This document shows positions 36,301 through 42,658 of a DNA stretch of 64,000 bases, in pieces. The notes under the pieces are model-generated. The model had not been told where the DNA came from and did no database searches. It saw nothing but the letters and a program-made list of their open reading frames with translations. The number at the start of each line of letters is the position of its first letter. Within the stretch, counting starts at the first letter, position 1. Origin of the DNA: Paenibacillus hamazuiensis. GTDB taxonomy: Bacteria; Bacillota; Bacilli; Paenibacillales; NBRC-103111. The translations under genes were made by a program, and so were the position numbers. The stretch is from contig NZ_JALRMO010000001.1 in the NCBI RefSeq assembly GCF_023276405.1, positions 62,001 to 126,000 of the forward strand, written 5' to 3'.

Positions 36301-36827
36301 GTGTCGTAAACGGCGTGAGCCACGACGGACGGAATTGGTACGAACCCGAGCGTTCCATCACGCGGCAGGAGCTCGTGAAGCTGCTTGCCGGCGTAGCCGG
36401 AACGGTGGCAACGGCCGGCAGCTTGGCCGAGAGCGGATTTGCGGATGCCGGCGATGTGCAGGCATGGGCCCAGCCTTATATGGCGGCGGCCATAGACCGG
36501 GGATGGATCACCGGTACGTCCATCGAAGGACGAGCCTATTTGGAGCCGGAACGTCCGATCACCCGAGCGGAAGCGGCTGCGGTGGCAGGAAGGATGCTGC
36601 AGGAGGTGATCCGCCAAAGCGACCTGAGCAAGCTGCCGTTCAGCGATGAACCGGCGCTGCCCGACTGGTCGAAGCCGTACATCGGCAGCTTGTTCGAAAG
36701 CGGCATTCTGGACGGATACCCGGACGGCACGTTCCGGGCAAACAATCCGATTTCCCGGGAGGAGGCTGCAGCCATTATCGGAAAAATGCTGGACCTCCTG
36801 TATGATGCGGGGAGAGAAATACGGTAA
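30360..36827 (+). CDS. Giant SLH-anchored surface protein
   Basis: A protein of 2155 residues. Visible order: Sec signal (LSVLLSLSSAAGIIHAAG); an N-terminal beta domain to about 310; a region with Ig-like character to 740; a low-complexity Gly/Ser/Asn linker with an acidic run (EEEDEEDDDDD) near 745-790; a long beta-rich region 800-1130; fibronectin III-like units around 1235-1445; an Ig-like unit (VTVNGKQVDVGESGIFTADL); a second Gly/Ser/Asp linker near 1760; a ZU5-like domain; and three C-terminal SLH domains (FADMKDRWSSDHVNRLASIG, AAAIDRGWITGT, SLFESGILDGYPDGTFRANN). It should be wall-attached through the C-terminus. Substrate unknown. GGAGG lies 14 bases before the ATG, a long spacing. Confidence 0.9.
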   Translation: MIKKWISAGLSVLLSLSSAAGIIHAAGEEKKMAMNNDFVAVSVHKDTGRFSVSTKEGSPLRDSDSNKPLLFEHKVPETSFTTFRINGKDYIYGNPYGFLGTDGSFTYSPVTQGLTNQSVWHVAGLTITQTITLSGDSSNPNVGNVKIAYKVKNTSAEDASVGSRILLDTMLGADDASPLMISGGSQYIQKETVLDNLPAYWKAVDDPLAPKVISYGLLSGWGNESPDRMIVAHWNGISDTKWEYAVNPELDFTSKYNKYETADSAVALYWNPAVLKGGEERSYETYYGLGSFFTSLQKAAYNLQIFSPEKLTLNAAKDGYNEQIFTIQAELDNANANARALTNVAATVRLPQELDFADGEKATKSLAAVGVGETKSLSWQVKARPQQSLKAARYQLSVQAQGEEEILQTDYVILPALRGQQPSMQVLDISPKKLYMYDNRKSIAVKGTGYEALKGSAEWQVQLIRERDQYAYTIPIADITINDDKSMSIPLNDAGWTGKDKLEPGSYKLRISTGSYGSFEKSIELTTDEKYKSRSYGILLVVGDGESYDAVPVENEAALARLKGQYQGSKRILLELRGEIKELAFSDGRAYELQPGTSVNSVLRFDTNSDLKKLYGEQSQRMVVQKQPRDLAHGGDYISITGNGMLSIPSFPFVFGDFSIEMEDGEHYSLEANEDAGETPIEIVWSAFKSVSVIQQMDFFPVKIKNAVIGDKSVSFGGSLSLDFGMFQDKKKNSSTGGSPSGNGSRGSGGGGGQTGSKNGNQGNNGNGSQGSGGEEEDEEDDDDDSVVSVSVDEARFGIRPADDPFGRRGSYGLLGLRAEGEAGLPKDLVPGMDLGASGRIAIDTFDRKYEIEANVQFQVVELNGLFTLRFTGGNIPVPDNFVFVVGAEPGIPLVPPSVVAYINKGGGGFRNLYDTVTGNFNVLPPLQLVMVGGFDISKVVKGDNLTLQMSMRGIEFSGELEIAKFKLLKEVYGSISVEDSLEKFGVSLKAGAKLEVFDVITGEVYAVFAFDSSKHGLFGPVSLAGGGKIEVQVPKKIPIIGGLALAGGEGQLSTEQVYAKVHFLQIPISFKYIWGDSMPKLASSRAEDLFLEPQGIGRKVYFDEATGEPTGTLIFGSNIRRIAESGARYASSDFRPSAILADASQMQHTIHIGNQEIALLELTYSGAVPNVQVTDPAGRPYALQENENFRVQEIPADVSESGTLEQKMYVSVVNPQSGDWKVVSDRPIQSALLNVAIPPSLKSVSAETTGDHKVRVSWQGDHVQDEKVSLYISENNEKDPGHLLTEGLDVNAGAAELTLPSSLPTGSYYIRAVVSKDGTNYDSRYSTNTVQVTDPYQPAAPSAVTAAPVGDGVFHVQWSMNESADGYYIQLLDAAGQPVQGAGVIDVKGDQREAYVGGVFVDQTGRQIGMKPGVTYQVAVTAYKSAEGRKHFSGQARSIGVYLPEPSPAKLTISLDAADGPFQEAYDEQGRLYYLVNRSSVQVKVHSDQTVTMDMLAENADLGSVAGTDRQEAVTLKEGANMISVRAVNEHGDSSAAGIKIVADTAAPELKLESPGPGVMPNDNGTILVKGMAEADSRVTVNGKQVDVGESGIFTADLQMTGYMKRHLNVTAEDAAGNRSVYEADVTNGKVETFDRVEIHPASSGNGSAGTTGGNGGFVAAAGGSQPFRLVGIDAAGEAYVIDNADVAWSVLAGDSYGRISGDGVLEAKQEGDIVLKAAYNVSQQYALEDALTVKVRASLGGGPGQLPSSDYGGWYKPSQPDLGSGSDGDSDSDSPSGGGSAGSPGTSVSNDNIPVKEAGTPKAGANDFEQMIKAIIENERNVQFIKSAFLSPEQDTVITIDERTELTLPKMNTKDRVGLGIGRIKNPSAYESGTIKVMGSMYEFKFDKPIRLTQPARLKVRFDPAGTVNVESLAIYWYNERSKRWEYVGGELDPASHTVTARLKHFSKYALLSNSGLPEFADMKDRWSSDHVNRLASIGVVNGVSHDGRNWYEPERSITRQELVKLLAGVAGTVATAGSLAESGFADAGDVQAWAQPYMAAAIDRGWITGTSIEGRAYLEPERPITRAEAAAVAGRMLQEVIRQSDLSKLPFSDEPALPDWSKPYIGSLFESGILDGYPDGTFRANNPISREEAAAIIGKMLDLLYDAGREIR

Positions 36828-36877
36828 ACCTTTTGCCGGCACTGAACGGCAATCGGACATCGGGCAGGATGCCATGG

Positions 36878-36908
36878 GGCTGTCGAGAATATCTCGACAG
36901 CCTTAAAT
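36878..36908 (+). terminator. Terminator hairpin after the giant-protein operon
   Basis: A perfect 11-bp stem GGCTGTCGAGA / TCTCGACAGCC with a 3-base loop, followed by the weak U-tract TTAAATTT. A second perfect 8-bp hairpin (GGGCATCC / GGATGCCC, 36967-36987) lies between it and the convergent acetyltransferase gene. Confidence 0.7.
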
Positions 36909-37007
36909 TTCAACCCGCACGTGCATATGCTTGTGACGATGGGACCTATGCGGATTACAAACGCCGGGGCATCCAAATTGGATGCCCTATTAGCATGTTC
37001 CTGCCAG

Positions 37008-37478
37008 TCACAGTTCTTTTACAAATAGGACTCGATCTTGTCCTATCCCGTCATAATTGATTGTAACCGGTATATCATCAACCATACCGGTTCCTTTTTC
37101 AATCCGGAATCCCATACGTGTGTGAAAAGCTATTGATGTTTTGTTCACCGGAGAAGTGACGCAGCGAACTGCGTTGCAGCCCTTCTCACGAACCTTTTCG
37201 AAGAACATCTGATATAAATGTTTCGCAACTCCATCTTTCCTGCAATCGGGATGCACGCCAATAAAGTGAACGTACGCTTCAGTCGGAATTGTTTGTGAGA
37301 CAAATCCGATTAAGAAACCGATGATTTGACCGTCTTGTTCGGCGACAAAACTTGTGTCTTGAAAATGTTGAAAGAATAGTTTGGGCAGCATGTCGGCCAT
37401 ATGCCGGCCGCCCCACCAAGTATCTATTACTGAAATGACCGGTATGTAATCGGATTCAAGCACATTCCTGTAATCCAT
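37008..37478 (-). CDS. GNAT-family N-acetyltransferase
   Basis: A protein of 156 residues with the GNAT core: FVAEQDGQIIGFLIGFVS (beta strands 2-4), the acetyl-CoA-binding segment VHFIGVHPDCRKDGVAKHLYQMFFE, AVRCVTSPVNKTSIAFHTRMGF (helix 4 and strand 5) and a C-terminal strand. The glycine loop reads RKDGVA, a variant of the usual Q/R-x-x-G-x-G/A. Substrate unknown. GGAGGAGG precedes the ATG at a rather long distance. It stands alone. Confidence 0.88.
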   Translation of the reverse strand: MDYRNVLESDYIPVISVIDTWWGGRHMADMLPKLFFQHFQDTSFVAEQDGQIIGFLIGFVSQTIPTEAYVHFIGVHPDCRKDGVAKHLYQMFFEKVREKGCNAVRCVTSPVNKTSIAFHTRMGFRIEKGTGMVDDIPVTINYDGIGQDRVLFVKEL

Positions 37479-37612
37479 AAAATATATAAACCTCCTCCAA
37501 TATACTTGTACAACTCGTTAGCAGACATAAACATATTCTAGCACATTAGACTTCGGTCTAAATCGCTAAACTGATTTTTTTCGGAACGGGCTCCGTTCGG
37601 TATTGCAGCTTA

Positions 37613-37676
37613 TTGACAACCGGTTTGCGATCGTATACATTTGTATACGTGAGGCATTATGTATACGTTTGTATAC
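37613..37676 (+). promoter_or_regulatory. Promoter with two tandem GTATAC-N4-GTATAC operators
   Basis: TTGACA at 37613-37618 is followed by two palindromic sites: GTATAC-attt-GTATAC (37633-37648), which covers the -10 position (TATACA or TACATT), and GTATAC-gttt-GTATAC (37661-37676). Within each site the half-sites start exactly 10 bases apart. This looks like a repressor-controlled promoter, TetR- or MarR-like in form. The regulator is not adjacent. Confidence 0.65.
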
Positions 37677-37696
37677 GATAAGGAGGGTAATCTTTT

Positions 37697-38041
37697 ATGC
37701 GCGAAGGCAAACACGGTCACAAAGGGCATCACGGTCATAAAGGACATCACGGCCATAGAGGGCATGAACATGCCGACAAAGGCGAACTGCGGTTCCAAAG
37801 CGCGCAAACCTTTCGGCGCAGCAGAGCCATCGCGTTTCTGGAGAAGCTGAACGTAAGGCGTTCGACCTTGCTGCAGCAGCTGAATCAACCCGAATACGAA
37901 TCCATCAAACAAGTGATCAGCGGTGAATTAAAAGCGGTCGATACGATTATTCAAGAATTCATCCATACGTTCGAGCTTCGCGAAATAACCTCTGAAGGCG
38001 ATCAAAAACAAGATGGAGAAGATGGAAAAGAGGACATCTAA
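37697..38041 (+). CDS. Small His-rich protein of unknown function
   Basis: A protein of 114 residues. The N-terminal 25 residues contain three imperfect HGHKGHH-type units followed by GHEHAD, so metal binding is plausible. The rest is helical (QTFRRSRAIAFLEKLNVRRSTLLQQL, then IKQVISGELKAVDTIIQEFIHTFEL) with an acidic tail. Similar small proteins occur in Paenibacillus-type genomes without a known function (family memory only). AGGAGGG lies 9 bases before the ATG. It has its own promoter with tandem palindromes and its own terminator, so it is a single-gene unit. Confidence 0.75.
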   Translation: MREGKHGHKGHHGHKGHHGHRGHEHADKGELRFQSAQTFRRSRAIAFLEKLNVRRSTLLQQLNQPEYESIKQVISGELKAVDTIIQEFIHTFELREITSEGDQKQDGEDGKEDI

Positions 38042-38062
38042 CGGAGCGATCACCTCAATAGA

Positions 38063-38095
38063 AGCGGCATGGTTGCTGTCGGCCATGCTGCTTTT
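38063..38095 (+). terminator. Intrinsic terminator after the His-rich protein gene
   Basis: AGCGGCATGG pairs with CCATGCTGCT (one G-U pair) around a 10-base loop, followed by TTTT. Confidence 0.7.
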
Positions 38096-38120
38096 ATTAC
38101 ATGACTTGTTCAGTTGCCTT

Positions 38121-38140
38121 TGTAAATCCATGGATTTACA
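38121..38140. promoter_or_regulatory. Perfect 20-bp palindrome upstream of the regulator promoter
   Basis: TGTAAATCCATGGATTTACA is perfectly self-complementary and ends 19 bases before the -35 of the next gene's promoter. No T-run follows, so an operator or activator site is more likely than a terminator. Confidence 0.5.
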
Positions 38141-38159
38141 GATAGATCTCCCCAATTAG

Positions 38160-38208
38160 TTGACACCACCTGAAATTAATATTAATATCTTTAATTATGG
38201 ACATGTCC
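38160..38208 (+). promoter_or_regulatory. Sigma-A promoter plus GGACATGTCC operator (site A)
   Basis: TTGACA (38160-38165), 17 bases, TAATAT (38183-38188), and 10 bases later the palindrome GGACATGTCC (38199-38208), that is about +4 to +13. The same build recurs at 39875-39921 and 48494-48541. A repressor bound here would block transcription of the regulator gene that follows, so autoregulation is likely. Confidence 0.75.
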
Positions 38209-38341
38209 TTATTACGGGTAAAAGGACTTTGCGAAGACGTATCGAACTGTTATATGGGCACAAAAAACTTAAATACATACTGTTATGAAAAGGGCGCAAG
38301 TCTACGATTTTTGGCGGTTACTATAGGTTGGGAGGGCGGCA

Positions 38342-39658
38342 ATGGCTAGAAAAAAATCGATTCGAATAGCGGTTATCGGGCCAAACGATTCGCTTCATGC
38401 AATCCGGCAAGAGTCTGCCGCATATCAGGATGTCGCTTGGAAATTCCAACCTTACGAGGATGTACGGGAAACCGTGGAATTGATCGCGTCCCAGCAGCAG
38501 GAAGCGGACGTCATTCTGGTATCGGGTGAGGTTCCTTACCAATTGGTCCGCTCCAGCCGGATCGAGAATTCCAAGCCGCTGCTTTATATACCGCATACGG
38601 GAACCGCTTTATACCGGACATTGTTTGAAATGAACTATCACCATGCCATTCGCCCGCTTAGAATCAGTATCGATACTTTGTCCGAGCAAGATGTCCGGGA
38701 AGCGTTTCAGGAAATGGAGCTGCCGTTTGAAGAAGTATATATGAACACGGTCTACAAAGAACCGGACGAGTGGGGGCGGTTCCACCTGGACCTGTGGCAG
38801 GCGGGCAAAATAGATGCCGCCATTACGACATTAAGCGCCACTATGGGCTTTCTGCAAAAAAACAATGTGCCCGTTTTCCGGATCAGACCGACCCGATCTA
38901 CGATAAGATCTTGCATCGATAACGCGATACAGGTCGGAATGTTGAAAGATGCCCAAAAAGGCCAAATCCTGATTCAGTTGATCCAAATCGATCAATTTAA
39001 CAATCTGGTCCATTATCTCGGTTCCGAATACGCTGCCCAGCAAATTCAATTGGAGCTTCACAAGCGGCTGCTCGATTACGCGCGTGATATTGAAGGCGCG
39101 TTCACCGCGCTCGGCCGGGACTCCTTTTTCCTGGTGACCACACACGGAGCTTATAAGAAATATACGGAAGACAGGCTGATCAATCCGATCCCCGAACGGG
39201 TGCTTGAGAATTTGCCCGTCCGAATCAGTGTCGGCATCGGTGAAGGCTTGACCGGAATCGAAGCGGAGATGCATGCCAAAATCGCCCTGAAGCACGCGCA
39301 GGACGAGGGAGGGGATTGTGCTTATTTCGCTTCCTTAAACGGTGAGGTGAGCGGTCCGCTCGATAATGAGGCGGCCATGACTTATAACTACCAGCTCGTA
39401 GGGGATATGGTTCAGATTGCGCAAGAAGCAGGCATAAGCCCGAAAACTCTCGCCAAAATATCCCATCTGCTGGACAAGCTTGAACGCAGAGAAATCTCAT
39501 CAATGGAGATCGCGCAGCACTTCAAGATCACACCGCGGCAGGCCCGCAGAATTTTGAATCAATTGGAGAATGCTGGAGTCGCGGTCAAAATCGGCGAAGA
39601 AGGTCACTCCGCGTCAGGAAGACCACGGATCATTTACCGGATTAGCGACAAACTGTAG
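38342..39658 (+). CDS. One-component regulator: sensor region, degenerate GGDEF-like domain, winged helix
   Basis: A protein of 438 residues. Residues 1-200 are an alpha/beta region that resembles the PrpR N-terminal sensor fold (IRIAVIGPNDSL, ADVILVSGEVPYQLV). Residues 205-345 look like a nucleotidyl-cyclase or GTP-cyclohydrolase-III-like domain (GQILIQLIQIDQFNNLVHYLG ... LGRDSFFLVTTHGAYKKYTED ... LPVRISVGIGEGLTGIEAEM), with the GGDEF motif reading GRDSF, so diguanylate synthesis is unlikely. Residues 375-435 are a winged helix (MEIAQHFKITPRQARRILNQLENAGV). GGGAGGG precedes the ATG. It is the best candidate repressor for the three GGACAYGTCC sites, including its own. Domain names rest on motif reading only. 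Confidence 0.75.
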   Translation: MARKKSIRIAVIGPNDSLHAIRQESAAYQDVAWKFQPYEDVRETVELIASQQQEADVILVSGEVPYQLVRSSRIENSKPLLYIPHTGTALYRTLFEMNYHHAIRPLRISIDTLSEQDVREAFQEMELPFEEVYMNTVYKEPDEWGRFHLDLWQAGKIDAAITTLSATMGFLQKNNVPVFRIRPTRSTIRSCIDNAIQVGMLKDAQKGQILIQLIQIDQFNNLVHYLGSEYAAQQIQLELHKRLLDYARDIEGAFTALGRDSFFLVTTHGAYKKYTEDRLINPIPERVLENLPVRISVGIGEGLTGIEAEMHAKIALKHAQDEGGDCAYFASLNGEVSGPLDNEAAMTYNYQLVGDMVQIAQEAGISPKTLAKISHLLDKLERREISSMEIAQHFKITPRQARRILNQLENAGVAVKIGEEGHSASGRPRIIYRISDKL

Positions 39659-39664
39659 TTTTTT

Positions 39665-39710
39665 AAGCGACGCTGCTTTATCCAGATCGGATAAGGGCGT
39701 CGCTTTTTTT
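39665..39710 (+). terminator. Intrinsic terminator after the regulator gene
   Basis: AAGCGACGC pairs with GCGTCGCTT, with an inner TTATCC/GGATAA stem, followed by a long T-run. The stretch 39711-39874 that follows is AT-rich and holds no gene that I can see. Confidence 0.9.
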
Positions 39711-39874
39711 CGTTTAGGCTGCGAAGGTTAGCTGCCAAACCACAGCTTTGTTTCTATAAGGAATTTTATGGAAATGTAAGTTATTTTTATTATCATATAA
39801 TGTTATATTATATTACTTGAAAAGGTTATATTTGTCATGTATGCGTTTGCTTTTTGAAGGCTTGATAAATTTAG

Positions 39875-39921
39875 TTGACATACGAAAAAGGAATGGATAA
39901 TATGTAATTAAGGACACGTCC
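39875..39921 (+). promoter_or_regulatory. Sigma-A promoter plus GGACACGTCC operator (site B)
   Basis: TTGACA (39875-39880), 17 bases, TAATAT (39898-39903), then 8 bases later GGACACGTCC (39912-39921), about +2 to +11. This is the promoter of the monooxygenase operon. Geometry matches sites A and C. Confidence 0.78.
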
Positions 39922-39967
39922 TAAATAAATCCTAAAACTAAAAAGTACCGCTGAGAGGAGGGGGAAG

Positions 39968-41122
39968 ATGGATCCGTACAATGTTATCGACAAGGAACGC
40001 TTTCAGCACGTTATCGGACATTTCATGAGCGGTGTAACCGTTATCACGACCCGGTCGGAAGATGTCGACTACGGTTTGACGGCAAGCGCCGTCGCCTGTC
40101 TCTCGCTTGAACCGCCGATGCTGCTTGTCTGCATTCATAGAAAGTCGGGTACTTGTCATGCCATATCCAAATCAAGGTTCTTCGGTGTCAACATTCTTTA
40201 CGATCATCAGGGCGAGCTGGCTATCCGGTTTGCGAAGCCGAACACGGACAAGTTTGAGGGCATTAACGTCGTAAGAGGGGAACTCGGCGGGCCGCTTCTG
40301 CAGCACGCCCTTGCGACAGTCGAATGCCGCGTAGTCGAAGAAGTCATCGGCGGGACTCATACCGTGTTTATTGCCGAAGCTGTCCGGGCATCGGCGGCGG
40401 AAGGAAATCCTTTGGCCTACTTTCGCGGGAAGTTTGGGCGTTTTCAGGGGGCGGCCGATGAAGGTGTGTATCGCCAGGTTCGAGGGATGGTTGTGCGGCG
40501 CGATCTGCCGGCTAAAGCCGATCTCGATCTGCAGGGGTTGGCCGCTTTGCTGGAATGTCCGTCTCAGGCGGTATATTATGCGGTGACGAGACTCGAGTCG
40601 GAGGGGCTGGTCCTTCGGGAGAGCGATGGCAGCTTCCGTATCCGGCCGCTGGGCGCGAAGCTGCTAACGGAGGCGCTCGATACGCGCTGCGCCCTGGAAA
40701 TCGCAGCGCTGGAGCAGGTTGCCGGCAAACTGGAACAAAGCGGGGTTGACGAGCTGCGAAGGCGGACCGAAGATTCCGTTCGGGATTATTGCGGCAGTCT
40801 GGAAGCTGTTGACCGTTATATCGAATCCAACACGGCGTATCACGACTATATTGTCGCAAGCGCAGGCAATGCGACGCTGCTTGAGGCTTACCGGCGACTG
40901 ACCGCCGAGGCGGTCATCACGAGCGCGCTGCGCGGGGCTATCGAAGCGAAAGACGAAACGGCTTGCCGGGAGCTGGACGCATTGTCCCATGATCACGTCC
41001 GGCTGACGGAAGCGATTATCGTCGGCGATCTCGAGGCAAGCAAAGCGATAGTTCGCCGTCATACCGAAGAAGCCAAGAAGCTGGGCCGTTATCTGATCGA
41101 CAATGCCGGAGGATCAATCTGA
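39968..41122 (+). CDS. Flavin reductase fused to a GntR/FCD-type regulator domain
   Basis: A protein of 384 residues. Residues 1-165 are a flavin reductase of the HpaC/RutF type (MSGVTVITTRSEDVDYGLTASAVACLSLEPPMLLVC, HAISKSRFFGVNIL, GKFGRF), which would supply reduced flavin to the monooxygenase encoded next. Residues 170-230 are a winged helix (LDLQGLAALLECPSQAVYYAVTRLESEGLV). Residues 240-380 are an FCD-like ligand domain with candidate metal ligands (AYHDYIVASAGN, DHVRLTEAIIVGDLEASKAIVRRH). The fusion would join an enzyme to a sensor or regulator; whether it binds DNA is unknown. First gene of the operon, with GAGGAGGGGG before the ATG. Confidence 0.85.
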   Translation: MDPYNVIDKERFQHVIGHFMSGVTVITTRSEDVDYGLTASAVACLSLEPPMLLVCIHRKSGTCHAISKSRFFGVNILYDHQGELAIRFAKPNTDKFEGINVVRGELGGPLLQHALATVECRVVEEVIGGTHTVFIAEAVRASAAEGNPLAYFRGKFGRFQGAADEGVYRQVRGMVVRRDLPAKADLDLQGLAALLECPSQAVYYAVTRLESEGLVLRESDGSFRIRPLGAKLLTEALDTRCALEIAALEQVAGKLEQSGVDELRRRTEDSVRDYCGSLEAVDRYIESNTAYHDYIVASAGNATLLEAYRRLTAEAVITSALRGAIEAKDETACRELDALSHDHVRLTEAIIVGDLEASKAIVRRHTEEAKKLGRYLIDNAGGSI

Positions 41123-41156
41123 GTTTATTCCAACTACGGGGCAGGGGGAGTTTGCA

Positions 41157-42617
41157 ATGGCTTTAATGACGGGGGATGAGTATCGTCGCTCATTGAACGA
41201 CGGCAGGGAAGTATGGATTGACGGGGAGAAAGTCGGCAGCATTACGGAACACCCGGCCTTCAAGCCGATCATTGATGCGAAAGCCCGCATGTACGACATT
41301 AACCATGAGGAAAAATACAAGGCGGTCACCACCGCAAAGCTGGAGGACGGAACGACCGTTTGCCGGGCTTACAAGCTTCCGAAAACGAAAGAAGATCTGA
41401 CCGGCATTCGTCGCTATGTCGATACGGTGCTTGACGATCTGGGCGGCGTCGTTTACCGCGTCGGCGATGAGACGGTCGGCGAGATGTGGTCGCTCTATGA
41501 CGCCCAGGATCGCCTGAATCAAATCGATCCGACCTATGCCGAGAATATAAAATATCATGTGGATCGCGTTGCCCGGGAGGACTTGTTCCACGTATCCGCC
41601 AACACCGATCCGAAAGGCGACCGCAGCCAGGTGCTGAGCGGCAAAGGCGGCAGTCTGCTGCATGTTGTCGGCGAGAATGACAAAGGTATCATCGTGCGCG
41701 GAGCCAAGTTCGAAACGGCTGCGGCTTACGCCCACCAGGCGTTCGTCAAGCCGACCATAACGAATTGGGCGGAAGGCGACGAGGCGATGAAACCTTATGC
41801 CTGCGGCTTCATTTGCGATATGGGGGCCCCGGGACTTAAGCATATATGCCGTTCGTCTCTCGGCGCAGGCAAAGATCCGCGCAATTACCCGATTTCCACA
41901 AAGTTCGAAGAAATCGATACCCTTCTTATTTTTGATGACGTACTGATTCCGTGGGAAAATGTGCTCTTCCACCGTTCTTTGGAATCCGCTCAATATATCC
42001 GCAACACGCTGCACCGTTATTCGGCTTTCAACTATGTCCTGCGCATACTGAAGCGCGCCGATTATTTGATCGGGGCGGCACTGCTGAACGTGGAGCAGAC
42101 CGGGCTCACCAAGCTTCCGGCCGTTAGGGAGAAATTGGCCCAGCTCATTACGTACAGGGAGTCGATCAACGCCCATCTGACCGCTGCGGTGGCGGACGCT
42201 CAGCCGAGTCCGGGCGGCCTGATGATGCCGAACCAGTCGCTTCTGTATACAGGACGGGTATTCGCTCTCAGCAATTTCCCGGCGATGGTGCATCTGGCGC
42301 GGGAATTGGTCGGCGGACAGCTTGCGGTGACTCCGGATGCGGATACGATTGCGGCGCCCGAATTGCAGACATATATTGACCAATATTATTCCGTCGGCGG
42401 ATGGAGTGCGGAGAACCGCTCCAAGCTGCTTTATTTTGCAAGGGATTTGATGAACTCCTCGCATGCCGGCCATATGGTGACGTTTGAGCTTTTCGCCCAA
42501 AGCCCGCCATTCGCCCAGTATAACGCCGTATTCAACAGCTTCGATCTGTCTCCGATGCGCAGCGCTGTTGTGAAAGCGGCCGATTTGCAGCTGGACCCGG
42601 AACCGAGCAAGGTGTAA
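41157..42617 (+). CDS. HpaB-family flavin-dependent monooxygenase, large component
   Basis: A protein of 486 residues, the usual length of 4-hydroxyphenylacetate 3-hydroxylase oxygenases. Recognisable segments: MTGDEYRRSLNDGREVWIDGEKV at the start, FHVSANTDPKGDRSQ in the middle (where HpaB has its His-Asn-Pro-Gln region, here changed), DTLLIFDDVLIPWENVLFHRS and FARDLMNSSHAGHMVTFELFAQ. It uses reduced FAD and O2. The changed active-site region and the RidA/M20/DUF1028 neighbours suggest a non-phenolic substrate, perhaps an N-heterocycle; this is inference. ATG 41157 behind GGGGGAG is chosen; the frame also opens upstream at 41103 without a ribosome-binding site. Confidence 0.88.
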   Translation: MALMTGDEYRRSLNDGREVWIDGEKVGSITEHPAFKPIIDAKARMYDINHEEKYKAVTTAKLEDGTTVCRAYKLPKTKEDLTGIRRYVDTVLDDLGGVVYRVGDETVGEMWSLYDAQDRLNQIDPTYAENIKYHVDRVAREDLFHVSANTDPKGDRSQVLSGKGGSLLHVVGENDKGIIVRGAKFETAAAYAHQAFVKPTITNWAEGDEAMKPYACGFICDMGAPGLKHICRSSLGAGKDPRNYPISTKFEEIDTLLIFDDVLIPWENVLFHRSLESAQYIRNTLHRYSAFNYVLRILKRADYLIGAALLNVEQTGLTKLPAVREKLAQLITYRESINAHLTAAVADAQPSPGGLMMPNQSLLYTGRVFALSNFPAMVHLARELVGGQLAVTPDADTIAAPELQTYIDQYYSVGGWSAENRSKLLYFARDLMNSSHAGHMVTFELFAQSPPFAQYNAVFNSFDLSPMRSAVVKAADLQLDPEPSKV

Positions 42618-42658
42618 TCGATCGTCAGCTGCTCCAGCCTGTTACGGGAGAGGATAAA

